A stretch of 52,184 nt of DNA from Propionibacteriaceae bacterium (lineage in GTDB: Bacteria > Actinomycetota > Actinomycetes > Propionibacteriales > Propionibacteriaceae): contig WRIJ01000012.1 of assembly GCA_009782785.1 (NCBI GenBank), positions 1-52,184 on the forward strand, in the 5' to 3' direction. Positions 36,894-46,791 of the stretch are shown here, piece by piece; the first letter of the stretch is position 1, and each line of letters begins with the position of its first letter. The notes under the pieces were generated by a model. It searched no databases. It was not told the DNA's origin and was given only the letters and a program-made list of their open reading frames with translations. A program made the position numbers and the translations under genes.

Positions 36894-37848
36894 GTTGGAG
36901 GTTTTTTCTATCCCCGTCCTTCACCAGTTTCGCGGGCTCACAATTCGCCAGGGGATGATTATCCAGGGGGAGGCAGGGATAGCCGAGTGGAGCCCCTTTC
37001 CCCAGTACGATGTCCCGGAAGCCTCGTCGTGGTTGAGGGCTGCACGAGAGGTGGCCACGCAGGGGTATCCCCCACCACAAAGAACCTCAGTGATGGTGAA
37101 TTCAACTATTCCTAGTGTCGATCCAGCCACTGCCTATCACCTGACCCGTGAAGCGGGATGTCGTACGGCAAAAGTGAAGGTTGCAGAGCCCACACAGTCT
37201 CTCTACGACGATATTGCTCGCGTGGAGGCAGTACGAGATGCACTCGGACCAACGGGTCTCCTTCGCATTGATGCCAATGGTGGATGGACTCTTGATGAAG
37301 CAACACTGGCACTTCGTTCTTTGAGACCCTATGATCTGGAATACGTTGAGCAACCGTGTACATCGCTGGAGGATCTTGCAGCGTTGAGAAAGCTCGTGGA
37401 TGTTCGGGTGGCAGCTGATGAATCGATTCGCCGCAGTAGCGATCCTTGGGCTGTCCGTCAAGCTGAAGCTGCTGATCTTATTGTGTTGAAGGTCCAACCC
37501 TTGGGGGGGATTGAACCGTGCCTGCGGCTGGCAGAACAATGGGATATGAATGTTGTTGTCTCTTCGGCTTTGGAGACGTCGGTGGGGCTGAGAGCCGGGT
37601 TGGCCTTAGCTGGGGCACTTCCTGAATTGAGATATGCCTGTGGGTTGAACACCATCGGTTTGCTTGGTGGTGATGTCACTACTGATTCACTCAGGGCGTA
37701 CGGTGGGGAAATTGTGATCGCTGAGGTGAGTCTCGATCCTTGCCGTCTTGAGCAGGTACGCGCAGATACCTCGACAGTACAACTGTGGACACGCAGGCTT
37801 TCCCAGTGTCAGGATTACTGTGCACGAGAAAGGAGTCACCATGGTTGA
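36886..37848 (+). CDS. menC: o-Succinylbenzoate synthase
   Basis: 320 residues, enolase superfamily. Catalytic lysine in AKVKV (~100), metal ligands in RIDANGGW (Asp ~128), EQP (~157) and ADES (~178), second lysine in LKVQPLGG (~204). Dehydrates SHCHC to o-succinylbenzoate. ATG overlaps the menA stop by 8 bases. The 3' end overlaps menD by 8 bases. Confidence 0.9.
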   Translation: MAELEVFSIPVLHQFRGLTIRQGMIIQGEAGIAEWSPFPQYDVPEASSWLRAAREVATQGYPPPQRTSVMVNSTIPSVDPATAYHLTREAGCRTAKVKVAEPTQSLYDDIARVEAVRDALGPTGLLRIDANGGWTLDEATLALRSLRPYDLEYVEQPCTSLEDLAALRKLVDVRVAADESIRRSSDPWAVRQAEAADLIVLKVQPLGGIEPCLRLAEQWDMNVVVSSALETSVGLRAGLALAGALPELRYACGLNTIGLLGGDVTTDSLRAYGGEIVIAEVSLDPCRLEQVRADTSTVQLWTRRLSQCQDYCARERSHHG

Positions 37849-39511
37849 AGATCTGTTGTCTATTGACCCTCCGGCGTCCATGACATTGGGTTTGGTCGTA
37901 CTCCACGAACTTGCTGCCCTGGGTGTCAGTGATGTTGTGTGCTGTCCAGGTTCGCGCAGTGCACCGTTAGCTTATGCAGCGGCATCGATGGAAAGCGAAG
38001 GAAGAATCCGTTTGCACATGCGAACAGATGAGCGTTCTGCAGGGTTTTTTGCCTTGGGGATAGCGAAAGCTACCTTACGCGCAGTCGCAGTGATCACAAC
38101 CTCGGGGACCGCAGTTGCGAACCTGGCACCAGCGATGGCTGAAGCACGCTTTGCCCGAATTCCTCTCCTCGCACTGTGTGCTGATCGCCCTTCCACTTTG
38201 GTGGGGACTGGTGCTAATCAAACCGCTGATCAGGTAGGAATCTTTGGCACCCTTGTGCTCAACACTCTGCGCTTGTCTAGCGATGAGGGTTCTCCGGATG
38301 CCTGGAGAGCGTGCATTCGTCGTGGTGTTGTTGCTGCGGAGGGGCGATTGTCGAGGTGTCCGGGGCCAATCCATGTCAACATCGAGCTGAACGAACCTTT
38401 GGTGGGGGATCCGGGCCCAGTGGTGGAGGGCGGGCCTTTCACTGTTGCACCAGTGTCATCACCACATCCCACTCCTATCACTGCCGGGCCTCGTACGGTC
38501 ATTGTTGCTGGTGATATGCCTGTGGAGGAAGGGCGCTGGTGGGCTAGGAAGGCTCATGAAGCGCAGATTCCGCTCTTGGCCGAGCCATCATCGAATGCAC
38601 GCTCGCTATCAGCAGCTATTGCCGGTTATCGCTATCTTCTCCCAGGTTTTCTTCCCCACATTGAACGAGTGATTGTGGCTGGACATCCGACCTTGTCTCG
38701 GCAGGTCATGGGACTACTCGGAGGCAAGGATAAGGAAATCATCGCAGTGAATGATTCTGGGTCATGGCCTGATCCTGGATGGGCTGTGTCCTCGGTGTTG
38801 GCGAGGGTGTCTTTGTCTATGGGTGATCCTGAATGGATGAATCAGTGGCTGGTGGCAGATCGACGTTTTCGTGCGAGGATCAACGAATCTAGTGGTTTCA
38901 ATGGTCAAGTCTTGGCGAGTTTGGTTATCGATTCTTTGCAGGATGACGATGTTTTGGTGGTGGGTGCCTCGAATCCTATTCGAGATGTAGACCTTGCCCC
39001 CATTTCTGGTTGTTCACCACGGATCTATTCCCAGCGCGGATTAGCTGGTATTGATGGAACTATTGCAGCGGCATGTGGAATCTCTGTTGGGCTTGGTACG
39101 GGGGTTGTCGCGCTGATGGGCGATCTCACAGCTCTCCACGACTTGACCTCTGTCATCATTCCCACCTTGGAGACAACCCCGGATGTCAGGTTGATTATTG
39201 CTGACGATCGTGGGGGGTCAATTTTTTCTACTATGGAGTACGGCGCGTCACGGGCCCACCTTGGGGCATTGGCTGATCATTTCGAAAGACTATTTTCCGT
39301 ACCAACGTCTATCAATCTTTCTGCGATATTCCAGGGGTTGGGGATCGAGGTCACGACTGTCTCAACACCGACCGAGGTAACTTCGGCGGTCACTAGACCG
39401 ATTCATGGTATCGATGTTCTTCATGTGCCGCTGGATAGGACATCGCGGGCTGACTACGAAAGAATGCTCCAAACCTGGGGCCGAGCGTCCATCCCAGTGG
39501 AACAATCCTGA
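37841..39511 (+). CDS. menD: SEPHCHC synthase
   Basis: 556 residues, a thiamine-diphosphate enzyme: CCPGSRSAPLAYA (~36), the catalytic glutamate in RTDERSAGFFALG (~63), SGTAVANLAPA (~90), and the ThDP-binding GD...N stretch in the C-terminal third (ALMGDLTALHD ~425, with DDRGGSIFS as the second half). First committed step of menaquinone synthesis from isochorismate. ATG at 37841 has AAAGGAGTCACC. Confidence 0.92.
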   Translation: MVEDLLSIDPPASMTLGLVVLHELAALGVSDVVCCPGSRSAPLAYAAASMESEGRIRLHMRTDERSAGFFALGIAKATLRAVAVITTSGTAVANLAPAMAEARFARIPLLALCADRPSTLVGTGANQTADQVGIFGTLVLNTLRLSSDEGSPDAWRACIRRGVVAAEGRLSRCPGPIHVNIELNEPLVGDPGPVVEGGPFTVAPVSSPHPTPITAGPRTVIVAGDMPVEEGRWWARKAHEAQIPLLAEPSSNARSLSAAIAGYRYLLPGFLPHIERVIVAGHPTLSRQVMGLLGGKDKEIIAVNDSGSWPDPGWAVSSVLARVSLSMGDPEWMNQWLVADRRFRARINESSGFNGQVLASLVIDSLQDDDVLVVGASNPIRDVDLAPISGCSPRIYSQRGLAGIDGTIAAACGISVGLGTGVVALMGDLTALHDLTSVIIPTLETTPDVRLIIADDRGGSIFSTMEYGASRAHLGALADHFERLFSVPTSINLSAIFQGLGIEVTTVSTPTEVTSAVTRPIHGIDVLHVPLDRTSRADYERMLQTWGRASIPVEQS

Positions 39512-39641
39512 GAAAATCTAAGGAAAACGTGAGGTAATTCACATGAGAGTATTCTGTGAATACCGTTGATAGAATCCCTGAAAGCACGCCAAGGAAGTAC
39601 GAAAAGAAAGCCCATATTGCGGACAAATGAGAAATCAAAAG

Positions 39642-39670
39642 TTGAAAAGACTCTCATCTTCGTTTAGAAT
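39642..39670 (+). promoter_or_regulatory. Sigma-70-type promoter for the M23 peptidase gene
   Basis: -35 TTGAAA (39642-39647), 17-base spacer, -10 TAGAAT (39665-39670), 45 bases before the start codon. About 80 bases upstream a palindrome GTATTC-TGT-GAATAC (39549-39563) could be an operator. The 39512-39714 gap is visibly AT-rich and holds no gene. Confidence 0.6.
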
Positions 39671-39714
39671 TTTCTCAGGAAACTTTGAGGGAAGACGTAC
39701 GCGAGAAGGTGATC

Positions 39715-40920
39715 ATGAGTCAACGCAAGATGCGAATAGGCCGCATGCTGGCATGTGCTGTGATGGGATTGTCATTGTTTTGCGCAACTCCACTAGCATT
39801 TGGTGACCCTGAAACTCCTACGGAGACAGAGTCTGCACCAGAAACCCAAGATCCTGGTGATACTGGTGGAACCACTGAACCTGAAGTGACCCAACCGGCT
39901 CAACCTTCAGCAAAACCCTCAGCCAAACCCAAAGTGGTTGAAGGTGTCGCGAACGTCGAAGTGGGATCCATGTCACTGTCAGAGATGCGCCGCCAGCTAA
40001 ATACTTTAGAAGAAGAACAACGAGACCTCGCCGCACGAATGGCTGTTTCAGGGGAGAAGCTCAATGCGGCCACCGAACAACTTTCTGCTACACGAGTACA
40101 AATTGCTTCCCAGCGAGAAGAAATGGCTCACCTGGAAAATCAACTCGCGCAGATTGCTCTTCAGCAATATCAAGATCGTGGGATGAACTCGACGATGGTC
40201 ATGATGGCTAGCGACAATTCCCAAGAGTTCATTGACTACCTCGCCATGATGCAGCAGGTGACGGATACAGCTAATACCCTCTACGCGTCTTTGCAAATCG
40301 AGCAAGCCACTCTCACTGAGTTAGAAAAGGGAGAGAAAGCTGCAGTCGATGTCATTAAGAAGGAGCAGTCAGAGATTGCTGCCCTGGAAGATGCCGCTCG
40401 ATCCAAGGTCGCTCAGACTTCTTCCCTGTTGGGGACAATGAGTGGAATGGGTAGTGCTCGTGTCAGTTCTGGCAACATTGGGCGCGGGACAGGGGATCCC
40501 TGGAAGAATGTACCTAATCCCTCGGCGTCTCTGAGATCACCGATGAACAAATACACCATTACCTCTCCGTTTGGGATGAGGGTTCACCCCATGAGTGGCT
40601 CCTGGTCTTTCCACGATGGTATTGATCTGGCCAGCTCCTGTGGAACGGCCATTGTTTCTCCAGCCAATGGTTACGTCATTGATTATTACTGGGGTGGCGG
40701 CTATGGCAACCGTATTGTCATTGATCATGGAATTATTGGCGGGCGTCGAGTCATCACGAGCCATAACCACCTTTCCTCAGGGATTGCCAAACCTGGGACA
40801 ACAGTGGTTCAAGGCCAAGTGATTGCGACCGTTGGCTCCACGGGTTCATCCACAGGATGCCACGATCACTATATGATATGGATGAATGGCGAGGTTATTG
40901 ATCCAGCCCCCTATGTGTAG
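39715..40920 (+). CDS. Secreted M23-family (LytM) peptidoglycan peptidase with coiled coil
   Basis: 401 residues. Signal peptide (cleavage near AFG-DP, ~30), a Pro/Thr/Glu linker, a long coiled coil (~85-240) like EnvC/NlpD-type proteins, then the LytM domain (~270-400): FHDGIDLAS for the first zinc ligands and TGCHDHYMIW for the last His-x-His (HDH where most relatives have HLH). It cuts peptide crosslinks in the wall. The ATG at 39715 has GAAGGTGATC. Confidence 0.85.
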   Translation: MSQRKMRIGRMLACAVMGLSLFCATPLAFGDPETPTETESAPETQDPGDTGGTTEPEVTQPAQPSAKPSAKPKVVEGVANVEVGSMSLSEMRRQLNTLEEEQRDLAARMAVSGEKLNAATEQLSATRVQIASQREEMAHLENQLAQIALQQYQDRGMNSTMVMMASDNSQEFIDYLAMMQQVTDTANTLYASLQIEQATLTELEKGEKAAVDVIKKEQSEIAALEDAARSKVAQTSSLLGTMSGMGSARVSSGNIGRGTGDPWKNVPNPSASLRSPMNKYTITSPFGMRVHPMSGSWSFHDGIDLASSCGTAIVSPANGYVIDYYWGGGYGNRIVIDHGIIGGRRVITSHNHLSSGIAKPGTTVVQGQVIATVGSTGSSTGCHDHYMIWMNGEVIDPAPYV

Positions 40921-41013
40921 AGTAGTCGTCATCACAAGCATTCATCACACCCGTGTTACTGTCGATCACGATCTGTGGTGTTCACATGATTCTGGGGAAC
41001 TGGAGGGCAGTCC

Positions 41014-42015
41014 ATGATTCGACGTAAGCGGCTCATCATAGTCGCAATGTCAGCATGCCTGATGGTTTCCCTGTCGTGTGTAGGTACGGTGGCTCACGGT
41101 GACGAACTTGCTGATGCATTGACTCGCTTGGCGAAACTCGAAGAGGAAGCCACACAGCTGTCCGAAGAATACAACCAGGCCAATATTAAACTCAGTGCGG
41201 CTAAAGCAAAACTGAAGGAAATCGACAAGGATATTGCTGCACAGGAAGAAGCAGTCGGAAGCCTGCATGACCAAGCAGCAGTTGTTGCCATTCAGCGCTT
41301 TCAAGATTATGGAGCAACCACACCAGTGGTACTTTTTACCTCTGACAGCCAAGATGAAGCTCTGTCAAGAATTGTTATGGCTGAATATGTCTCGCAGACC
41401 TCACAGTCACTCCTGCAGAATTATCAATTTGCTCGGGTCCAGCTCGATGATTTGCGCCGATCCCAGGTCGGCATTGTTGAGGATATTAAGAAAGACGAAT
41501 CTCGACTGAAAACCCTCAAAACTGAGGCCGAACAGAAGGTGAACCAAGCCCAGGGTGTGGTGAATCGACTGACAGCCGAGCAAAGAGCACGCTTGGAGGC
41601 AGAAACATCTTCTGCCCCGAAGAAGGGCGGGTCGTCACCACCACCTCCACCAGTTCCTAATGGTGCTGCTGCCCAAACGGTCGTTTCCTGGGCTCATGCT
41701 CGGGTGGGCAAGAGATATTGCATGGGAGGAACCGGTCCTAACTGCTGGGATTGTTCAGGGTTCACGATGAGTGCGTACTCACAAGTAGGGGTCAAACTTC
41801 CCCATAGTGCTTCGACCCAATACCGCATCGGGAAATCTGTTTCTCGAAATAATCTTCAACCAGGTGATCTCGTGTTCTTCTATGGTGGACCCGGTCACGT
41901 GGGCATCTATGTCGGTGGAGGGAAGATCATTGATGCGCGAAATGAGCGGGTGGGGGTCGTCTATACCTCTATTAATGCTGGAATGCCCTATACCGGGGCA
42001 CGGCGAATCCTCTAA
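41014..42015 (+). CDS. NlpC/P60 endopeptidase with coiled coil (RipA-like)
   Basis: 333 residues. Signal peptide (~1-29), coiled coil (30-195), a proline-rich linker (PPPPPVP ~210) and an NlpC/P60 domain with catalytic Cys in NCWDCSGF (~250) and His in GHVGIY (~297). Same overall plan as the M23 gene upstream but a different catalytic domain, like RipA/RipB pairs that split daughter cells. ATG start after GGAGGGCAGTCC. Confidence 0.88.
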   Translation: MIRRKRLIIVAMSACLMVSLSCVGTVAHGDELADALTRLAKLEEEATQLSEEYNQANIKLSAAKAKLKEIDKDIAAQEEAVGSLHDQAAVVAIQRFQDYGATTPVVLFTSDSQDEALSRIVMAEYVSQTSQSLLQNYQFARVQLDDLRRSQVGIVEDIKKDESRLKTLKTEAEQKVNQAQGVVNRLTAEQRARLEAETSSAPKKGGSSPPPPPVPNGAAAQTVVSWAHARVGKRYCMGGTGPNCWDCSGFTMSAYSQVGVKLPHSASTQYRIGKSVSRNNLQPGDLVFFYGGPGHVGIYVGGGKIIDARNERVGVVYTSINAGMPYTGARRIL

Positions 42016-42041
42016 CCATCTCCCCAGTTCTTTCACCAGCC

Positions 42042-42410
42042 TTAGACCACTGGTTCATCCCGGTCTGTTGGAGCGGAACTGGTCACATGCCACACAATGA
42101 TGGCCACTCCAAGAATGAAGGATCCAACACCAACCCAGCCTGCCCAGTTGGGTAAACCAAGGTGCGCAAAACGACCAACAGAAATGAGGGCACCCAGGCA
42201 GAGGAAAGCCAAGCCAATGATCGTTGGTCTTGAAAGGGTTTGTGTGTACGAGACGTGGCGGTAGGACTCATCGTCGTCAAAAAGATTGAGGTGGAAATCA
42301 TCAGGTGTGGCAGTGGTGGGCTCTTCTGAAGGCATAGGAGTGGCTCCAGTGAGGTGTTCATCGAACTCTTTGCTCACAATCTCAGCGAAAGTTTCGTCCT
42401 CGTCACGCAT
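42042..42410 (-). CDS. Small acidic membrane protein
   Basis: 122 residues from the ATG at 42410. An acidic N-terminal third (MRDEDETFAEIVSKEFDEH) is followed by two helices (~65-85, 92-112). Conserved-looking but I cannot name the family. Divergent from plsC. Confidence 0.55.
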   Translation of the reverse strand: MRDEDETFAEIVSKEFDEHLTGATPMPSEEPTTATPDDFHLNLFDDDESYRHVSYTQTLSRPTIIGLAFLCLGALISVGRFAHLGLPNWAGWVGVGSFILGVAIIVWHVTSSAPTDRDEPVV

Positions 42411-42483
42411 GTCAACGATGATACCCTCTGCGGCAAGGGCAGTGAATCTCGCGTACGATAGTGGAGACTTCAAGGAGAATTCC

Positions 42484-43197
42484 ATGTTCTACCATGTCAT
42501 TGTGGTCATCGCCAGACCACTGTGTCGACTACTGTTTAGGCCAATCCTGCGCAATATGGACAACATCCCCGCCACTGGTGCGGCGATCTTTGCCGGTAAC
42601 CATATGGGGATTGGGGAGAGCTTCCTGCTCCCAGTGTTCGCCCCACGTCCAGTGTCGTACCCTGCCAAAGCCGAGCTATTTAAGAAGGACACACTTTTTC
42701 ATCGCATCGGTGCATGGTTTTTATTGAACATGAGACAGGTTCCGATGAATCGTGATGGCGGATACACCGCCACACAAGCACTAGGAGAAATACAAACCAT
42801 TCTCGACAATGGGGGCTTTGTTGCTATTCATCCTGAGGGCCACCGATCTCCTGACGGTCGGTTATACAAGGGACGTACTGGTATTGCGCGGTTGGCATTG
42901 GCCACAGGTGCACCAGTGATCCCTTTCGGCTGCTTTCGTACCCGTTTCACACGAAAAAAGTGGATGCCTTTCCCCTGGCTTTTTCGGCCAGAACTCGTCA
43001 TGGGGGTGCCCTTTACGTTCCCTGACGACATGAGAGAAGCTTTCCTGAACGCCAGCAATAGAGATCAAGCAGGAGAGGTACTCCGCGATGCCACTGATCA
43101 GGTCATGGTGAAAATAGCAGAGATTACAGGGCAGGAGATTGTTGATGAATACTCCTATGTACGCCGGGAAGTCGGCCCAGGCCAACCAACTAATTAG
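42484..43197 (+). CDS. plsC: 1-Acyl-glycerol-3-phosphate acyltransferase (PlsC family)
   Basis: 237 residues. Motif I is NHMGIGES, with Glu in the place of the usual Asp of HxxxxD. Motif III is HPEGHRSPDG, and there is a hydrophobic N-terminus. It makes phosphatidic acid from lysophosphatidic acid. AAGGAGAATTCC precedes ATG 42484. The motif-I change is conservative but unusual and might indicate a different acceptor. Confidence 0.82.
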   Translation: MFYHVIVVIARPLCRLLFRPILRNMDNIPATGAAIFAGNHMGIGESFLLPVFAPRPVSYPAKAELFKKDTLFHRIGAWFLLNMRQVPMNRDGGYTATQALGEIQTILDNGGFVAIHPEGHRSPDGRLYKGRTGIARLALATGAPVIPFGCFRTRFTRKKWMPFPWLFRPELVMGVPFTFPDDMREAFLNASNRDQAGEVLRDATDQVMVKIAEITGQEIVDEYSYVRREVGPGQPTN

Positions 43198-43220
43198 CAC
43201 GATACGCTAGTCTTTTCCCC

Positions 43221-44594
43221 GTGATGAACGTCCCAACTCTGGATGCTTTGCGTGGGCTTAGCCCCAAGCAGCAGCCGAACTATGATGATCCAGCGCAATT
43301 GGAAGAGGTCCTTGCGCAGCTGCGTTCACGACCCCCGCTGGTTTTTGCTGGCGAATGTGACGCACTGAAATCCAAGATTGCCGATGCATCCGTTGGGCGT
43401 GCCTTCATTCTTCAAGGGGGGGACTGTGCCGAAACTTTCGATTCATTGACTGCTTCCTCTATTCGAGGGCGTCTACGAGTATTACTCTCCATGGCCATTG
43501 TGTTGACCTACGCCGCTGAAGTGCCGGTGGTCAAGATTGGTCGCATGGCAGGGCAATTTGCCAAACCGCGTTCGGCTGAGAGTGAAACCCGCGATGGGTT
43601 AAGCCTGCCGGCCTATCGTGGGGACGCAGTCAATGGTTTCGAGTTCACCGCACAGTCTCGCCGCCATGATCCCCTTCGCCTCCTCCAGGTCTACAACGCT
43701 TCAGCAGCGACCTTGAATCTTGTTCGTGCCTTCACCAAGGGTGGTTTTGCTGACCTGAGGTCGATGCACTCATGGAATGCCGACTTTGTTCGCTCGGCCA
43801 AAGTATCCACGAGGTACGAGAGCCTCACTTCAGAAATCAATCGTGCCCTCGCTTTCATGATCGCTTGTGGTGTCGATGATGAGTCTTTCCGTACGGTGGA
43901 TTTTTACGCCAGCCACGAGGCTCTCCTCATCGATTATGAACACTCGTTGACGAGGATCGATTCTCGTACATCCACTCCCTACAACGTGGGTGGGCATCTG
44001 CTGTGGATTGGGGATCGTACCCGTGAGGTTGGTGGTGCCCATGTGGAATTGCTCAAGAGTCTGCGTAATCCTGTGGGACTCAAGATTGGTCCCCGTGCAC
44101 AGGTGGATCAGATCCTTCCCGTACTTGAGGAACTCGATCCACACCACGAACCAGGGCGTGTGACGATCATTTCTCGCATGGGAAGTAAGAAGGTACGCGA
44201 TCTGCTCCCGCCCATTGTGGAGAAAGTGGAAGCCACTGGTCGAAAAGTCGCTTGGGTGTGCGATCCTATGCACGGAAATACGTTCTCATCGGCAACCGGA
44301 TATAAAACCCGTTCTTTTGCCGATGTGGCTGATGAAGTCAACGGATTCTTCGATGTTCATGCCAACCTAGGGACCTGGCCGGGAGGAATCCACATTGAGT
44401 TGACTGGTGACGATGTGACTGAATGCGTGGGCGGAGCTAGTGAGTTGGGTGAGCAGGATCTTGCTCATCGATACGAAACCTTGTGTGACCCTCGCTTGAA
44501 TCGTACCCAGTCTTTGGAACTCGCATTCCTGGTGGCTGACCGCCTCTCTGGCATTGAGCGCCCTGCCAGCGACTTCGTTTCCATGGATTTCTGA
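43221..44594 (+). CDS. aroG: Class II DAHP synthase
   Basis: 457 residues. First step of the shikimate pathway. Class II (plant/actinobacterial) signatures: [21 protein letters not shown] (~74), [11 protein letters not shown] (~112), MHGNTFSS (~354). It lies close to plsC. Aromatic amino acids and menaquinone precursors in this window depend on it, together with AroQ. Confidence 0.93.
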   Translation: MMNVPTLDALRGLSPKQQPNYDDPAQLEEVLAQLRSRPPLVFAGECDALKSKIADASVGRAFILQGGDCAETFDSLTASSIRGRLRVLLSMAIVLTYAAEVPVVKIGRMAGQFAKPRSAESETRDGLSLPAYRGDAVNGFEFTAQSRRHDPLRLLQVYNASAATLNLVRAFTKGGFADLRSMHSWNADFVRSAKVSTRYESLTSEINRALAFMIACGVDDESFRTVDFYASHEALLIDYEHSLTRIDSRTSTPYNVGGHLLWIGDRTREVGGAHVELLKSLRNPVGLKIGPRAQVDQILPVLEELDPHHEPGRVTIISRMGSKKVRDLLPPIVEKVEATGRKVAWVCDPMHGNTFSSATGYKTRSFADVADEVNGFFDVHANLGTWPGGIHIELTGDDVTECVGGASELGEQDLAHRYETLCDPRLNRTQSLELAFLVADRLSGIERPASDFVSMDF

Positions 44595-44655
44595 CCACCA
44601 GCTGTTTGGCTTCGCAGGTGGTGAGATGCCTTCCTCGTGCGGATTAGCTAGGGTG

Positions 44656-45690
44656 ATGAGTATGGATTTCCGTAGCGATACATTAACGCAGCCGACTCCC
44701 GAGATGAGGGAGGCGATGATGCAAGCTCCGGTGGGGGATGATGTCTTCTCAGAGGACCCCACTGTTCGCGCCCTGGAAGACAAGGGAGCTGAATTACTTG
44801 GTCAAGAAGCGGCCCTATTCTGTGTCTCAGGTTCGATGGCGAATATGTTGGGTCTGTGGTTGGACGTGGACTATGGGACAGAGGTGTTGTGCGATCAGTT
44901 GGCACATATTGTCCGTGCAGAAATGGGGGCACATGCGGCTCTCCATGGCATCCAAACCAAGAGCTGGACCACTGACAATGGTGTGGCAACGCTGGAGACC
45001 ATTGAACCTCTGGTGTCCCTGACCGGTGGGTTCCTGGTGCGTACCTCCACGATAGAAATAGAGAACACCATGAATTTCGCCAGTGGTGCGATCCAACCGT
45101 TAGCTAACTACACCAACATCGCTGGGTATTGCCAGGACAATGATCTGCGGCTCCACCTTGATGGTGCTCGCCTCGCCAATGCTTGTGTAGCAACCTCCAC
45201 CACCTTGGCTGACTATGGAAAGTTGGCGACAACGGTGAGCTTGTGCCTATCCAAAGGTTTGGGAGCTCCGGTAGGAACCCTGCTCGCTTCGACCAAAGAA
45301 AACATTGAGAAGGCGCGAGTCCAACGTAAGAGACTGGGGGGAGGATGGCGCCAGGCAGGGATCCTTGCAGCAGCTGGAATCTATGCCCTGGACCATCATA
45401 TTGCCCGGCTTGCACAGGATCATGAAGGGGCAAGTCTTTTCGCTGATCATGTACGCGCTGTGGCACCGTGGGCGGTTACCGATACTATTCCGACCAATGT
45501 TGTGGTGATCCAAACTGGATCACTCAGCGCTGATGAGGTTATTTCCCAAGCAGCAACCCAGGAGGTCAAGCTGACCAAACTTGGCCCACATATTGTCCGT
45601 GCCGTTTCTCATCTGGGAGTGAGTGTGGATCAGTGTCGTGAAGCAGGCAAGGTGACAGCCATGATTCTTGAAAGAGCTGAGCAACAATGA
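44656..45690 (+). CDS. ltaE: Low-specificity L-threonine aldolase
   Basis: 344 residues. [17 protein letters not shown] at the start, PLP lysine in [13 protein letters not shown] (~199), [11 protein letters not shown] (~170). Cleaves threonine/allo-threonine to glycine and acetaldehyde. The ATG at 44656 is chosen by homology; the ribosome site is weak. Unusual in that QVKLT near the end replaces a common GV[LK] segment only slightly. Overlaps the MBL gene by 4 bases. Confidence 0.9.
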   Translation: MSMDFRSDTLTQPTPEMREAMMQAPVGDDVFSEDPTVRALEDKGAELLGQEAALFCVSGSMANMLGLWLDVDYGTEVLCDQLAHIVRAEMGAHAALHGIQTKSWTTDNGVATLETIEPLVSLTGGFLVRTSTIEIENTMNFASGAIQPLANYTNIAGYCQDNDLRLHLDGARLANACVATSTTLADYGKLATTVSLCLSKGLGAPVGTLLASTKENIEKARVQRKRLGGGWRQAGILAAAGIYALDHHIARLAQDHEGASLFADHVRAVAPWAVTDTIPTNVVVIQTGSLSADEVISQAATQEVKLTKLGPHIVRAVSHLGVSVDQCREAGKVTAMILERAEQQ

Positions 45691-46316
45691 TTACCCATCT
45701 TGGCCATTCGAGCGTACTGATAGAAACCGAACAGGTGCGTTTGCTGATTGATCCAGGAAACTTTTCTTCCCACTGGCATGGGCTCACGAACCTGAACGCT
45801 ATTGTGGTGACCCATTCTCACGCAGATCACATTGACATGGATCATCTCCCTGGGTTGCTTGATGCTAACCCTGGGGTACGACTGATTGTTGAACCGTCCA
45901 TAGCTGAGACCTATCATCTCACTGATGTTGACATGCTCCCGCCCGGGTCTTCCATAAATCTCGGTTCTACGACAGTGGAAGCACTTGGCGGTCTCCATGC
46001 GATCATCCACCGTGACATCGACCGCATTGGGAATATTGGGGTGCTTGTTCGCACTCCAGGTGAACCCACTTTGTTCCACCCGGGTGATGCCATCGATACT
46101 GCACCACCAGGGGTGGATATTCTCGCTATTCCTGCCCATGCGCCCTGGTGCGCCATGAAGGAAACCATTGATTTTGTCCGTGCCGTTGACGCTCCACAGG
46201 GATTCCTCATCCACGATGGTCTCCTCAACGACCGCGGATGGAACCTCACCTTCAACCGCTTGAGCGACATGACCGCCACCACTCTCGGCGATCACCGAGA
46301 TATGAAACCATTTTAG
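45687..46316 (+). CDS. MBL-fold metal-dependent hydrolase
   Basis: 209 residues. THSHADHID (~46-54) is the HxHxDH zinc motif, with later ligands in LFHPGDA (~128) and LIHDG (~172). This is the compact UlaG/L-ascorbate-6-P lactonase-like MBL type. Substrate not predictable. It is the last conserved chromosomal-type gene before the mobile region. Confidence 0.85.
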   Translation: MITHLGHSSVLIETEQVRLLIDPGNFSSHWHGLTNLNAIVVTHSHADHIDMDHLPGLLDANPGVRLIVEPSIAETYHLTDVDMLPPGSSINLGSTTVEALGGLHAIIHRDIDRIGNIGVLVRTPGEPTLFHPGDAIDTAPPGVDILAIPAHAPWCAMKETIDFVRAVDAPQGFLIHDGLLNDRGWNLTFNRLSDMTATTLGDHRDMKPF

Positions 46317-46319
46317 TTG

Positions 46320-46454
46320 GTGGATAAGCCTGCCACAGATACTCGTGAAAGCCCCCGTCATACCGGTTCACTTGATTACCGAACACCCAACGAGATTGAA
46401 ACCCAGTATTATGAACAACAACAACCGCTGGACAACCAGCCGGTCACACAATAA
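46320..46454 (+). pseudogene. IS3-family transposase, C-terminal remnant
   Basis: A 45-codon stretch ending TGSLDYRTPNEIETQYYEQQ. The YRTPNEVE-type motif is the usual end of IS3-family (rve) integrase-type transposases. No upstream DDE domain is present, so this is a relic abutting the MBL gene. Confidence 0.6.
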
Positions 46455-46769
46455 ACCAGCGGTATCAAACACATACCGGTTCACCTCACCAGTTGCTGGA
46501 ATTGACGGCTCAACATTCCAACACCATTGCGTGCGCCGACGAAACGTCCTGCCACTAACAGGAGCTATTTCCTGTTGAGAACGCTTAGATAAGACCCATC
46601 CAAGAAACCAATGAAACTCCGCAGCACGAAACCTATCAGGGCGCGACTTCGATGATGATGCTCCACACACCCGACAACTCCACCTGATCTTCCCAGCGCT
46701 AGTCGTACCATTCTTTTTCAAACCTCCACCACATACCACACAACAACAAGGATTCCTGCGAATAGTCAT
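46368..46769 (-). pseudogene. IS1249/IS256-like transposase, N-terminal remnant
   Basis: The first ~95 residues contain CCVVCGGGLKKNGTTSAGKI and WSCRVCGASSSKSRPD, a zinc-ribbon CxxC pair, then RFRAAEFHWFLGWVL and RRRTQWCWN, as at the start of IS1249-type transposases of corynebacteria and relatives. The catalytic domain is absent. The last ~35 codons overlap the IS3 remnant on the other strand and are probably junk frame. A frame-interrupting event joined the two relics. Confidence 0.65.
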
Positions 46770-46772
46770 CCT

Positions 46773-46791
46773 CTAAGGTCTCAAACCTTAG
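46773..46791. repeat. Short inverted repeat upstream of the transposase remnant
   Basis: CTAAGGT and ACCTTAG, with 5 bases between, directly before the AGAGG-ATG of the transposase remnant. It may be part of the old insertion-sequence end or a hairpin that limits its translation. No second copy is seen, so the element boundaries stay unknown. Confidence 0.45.
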
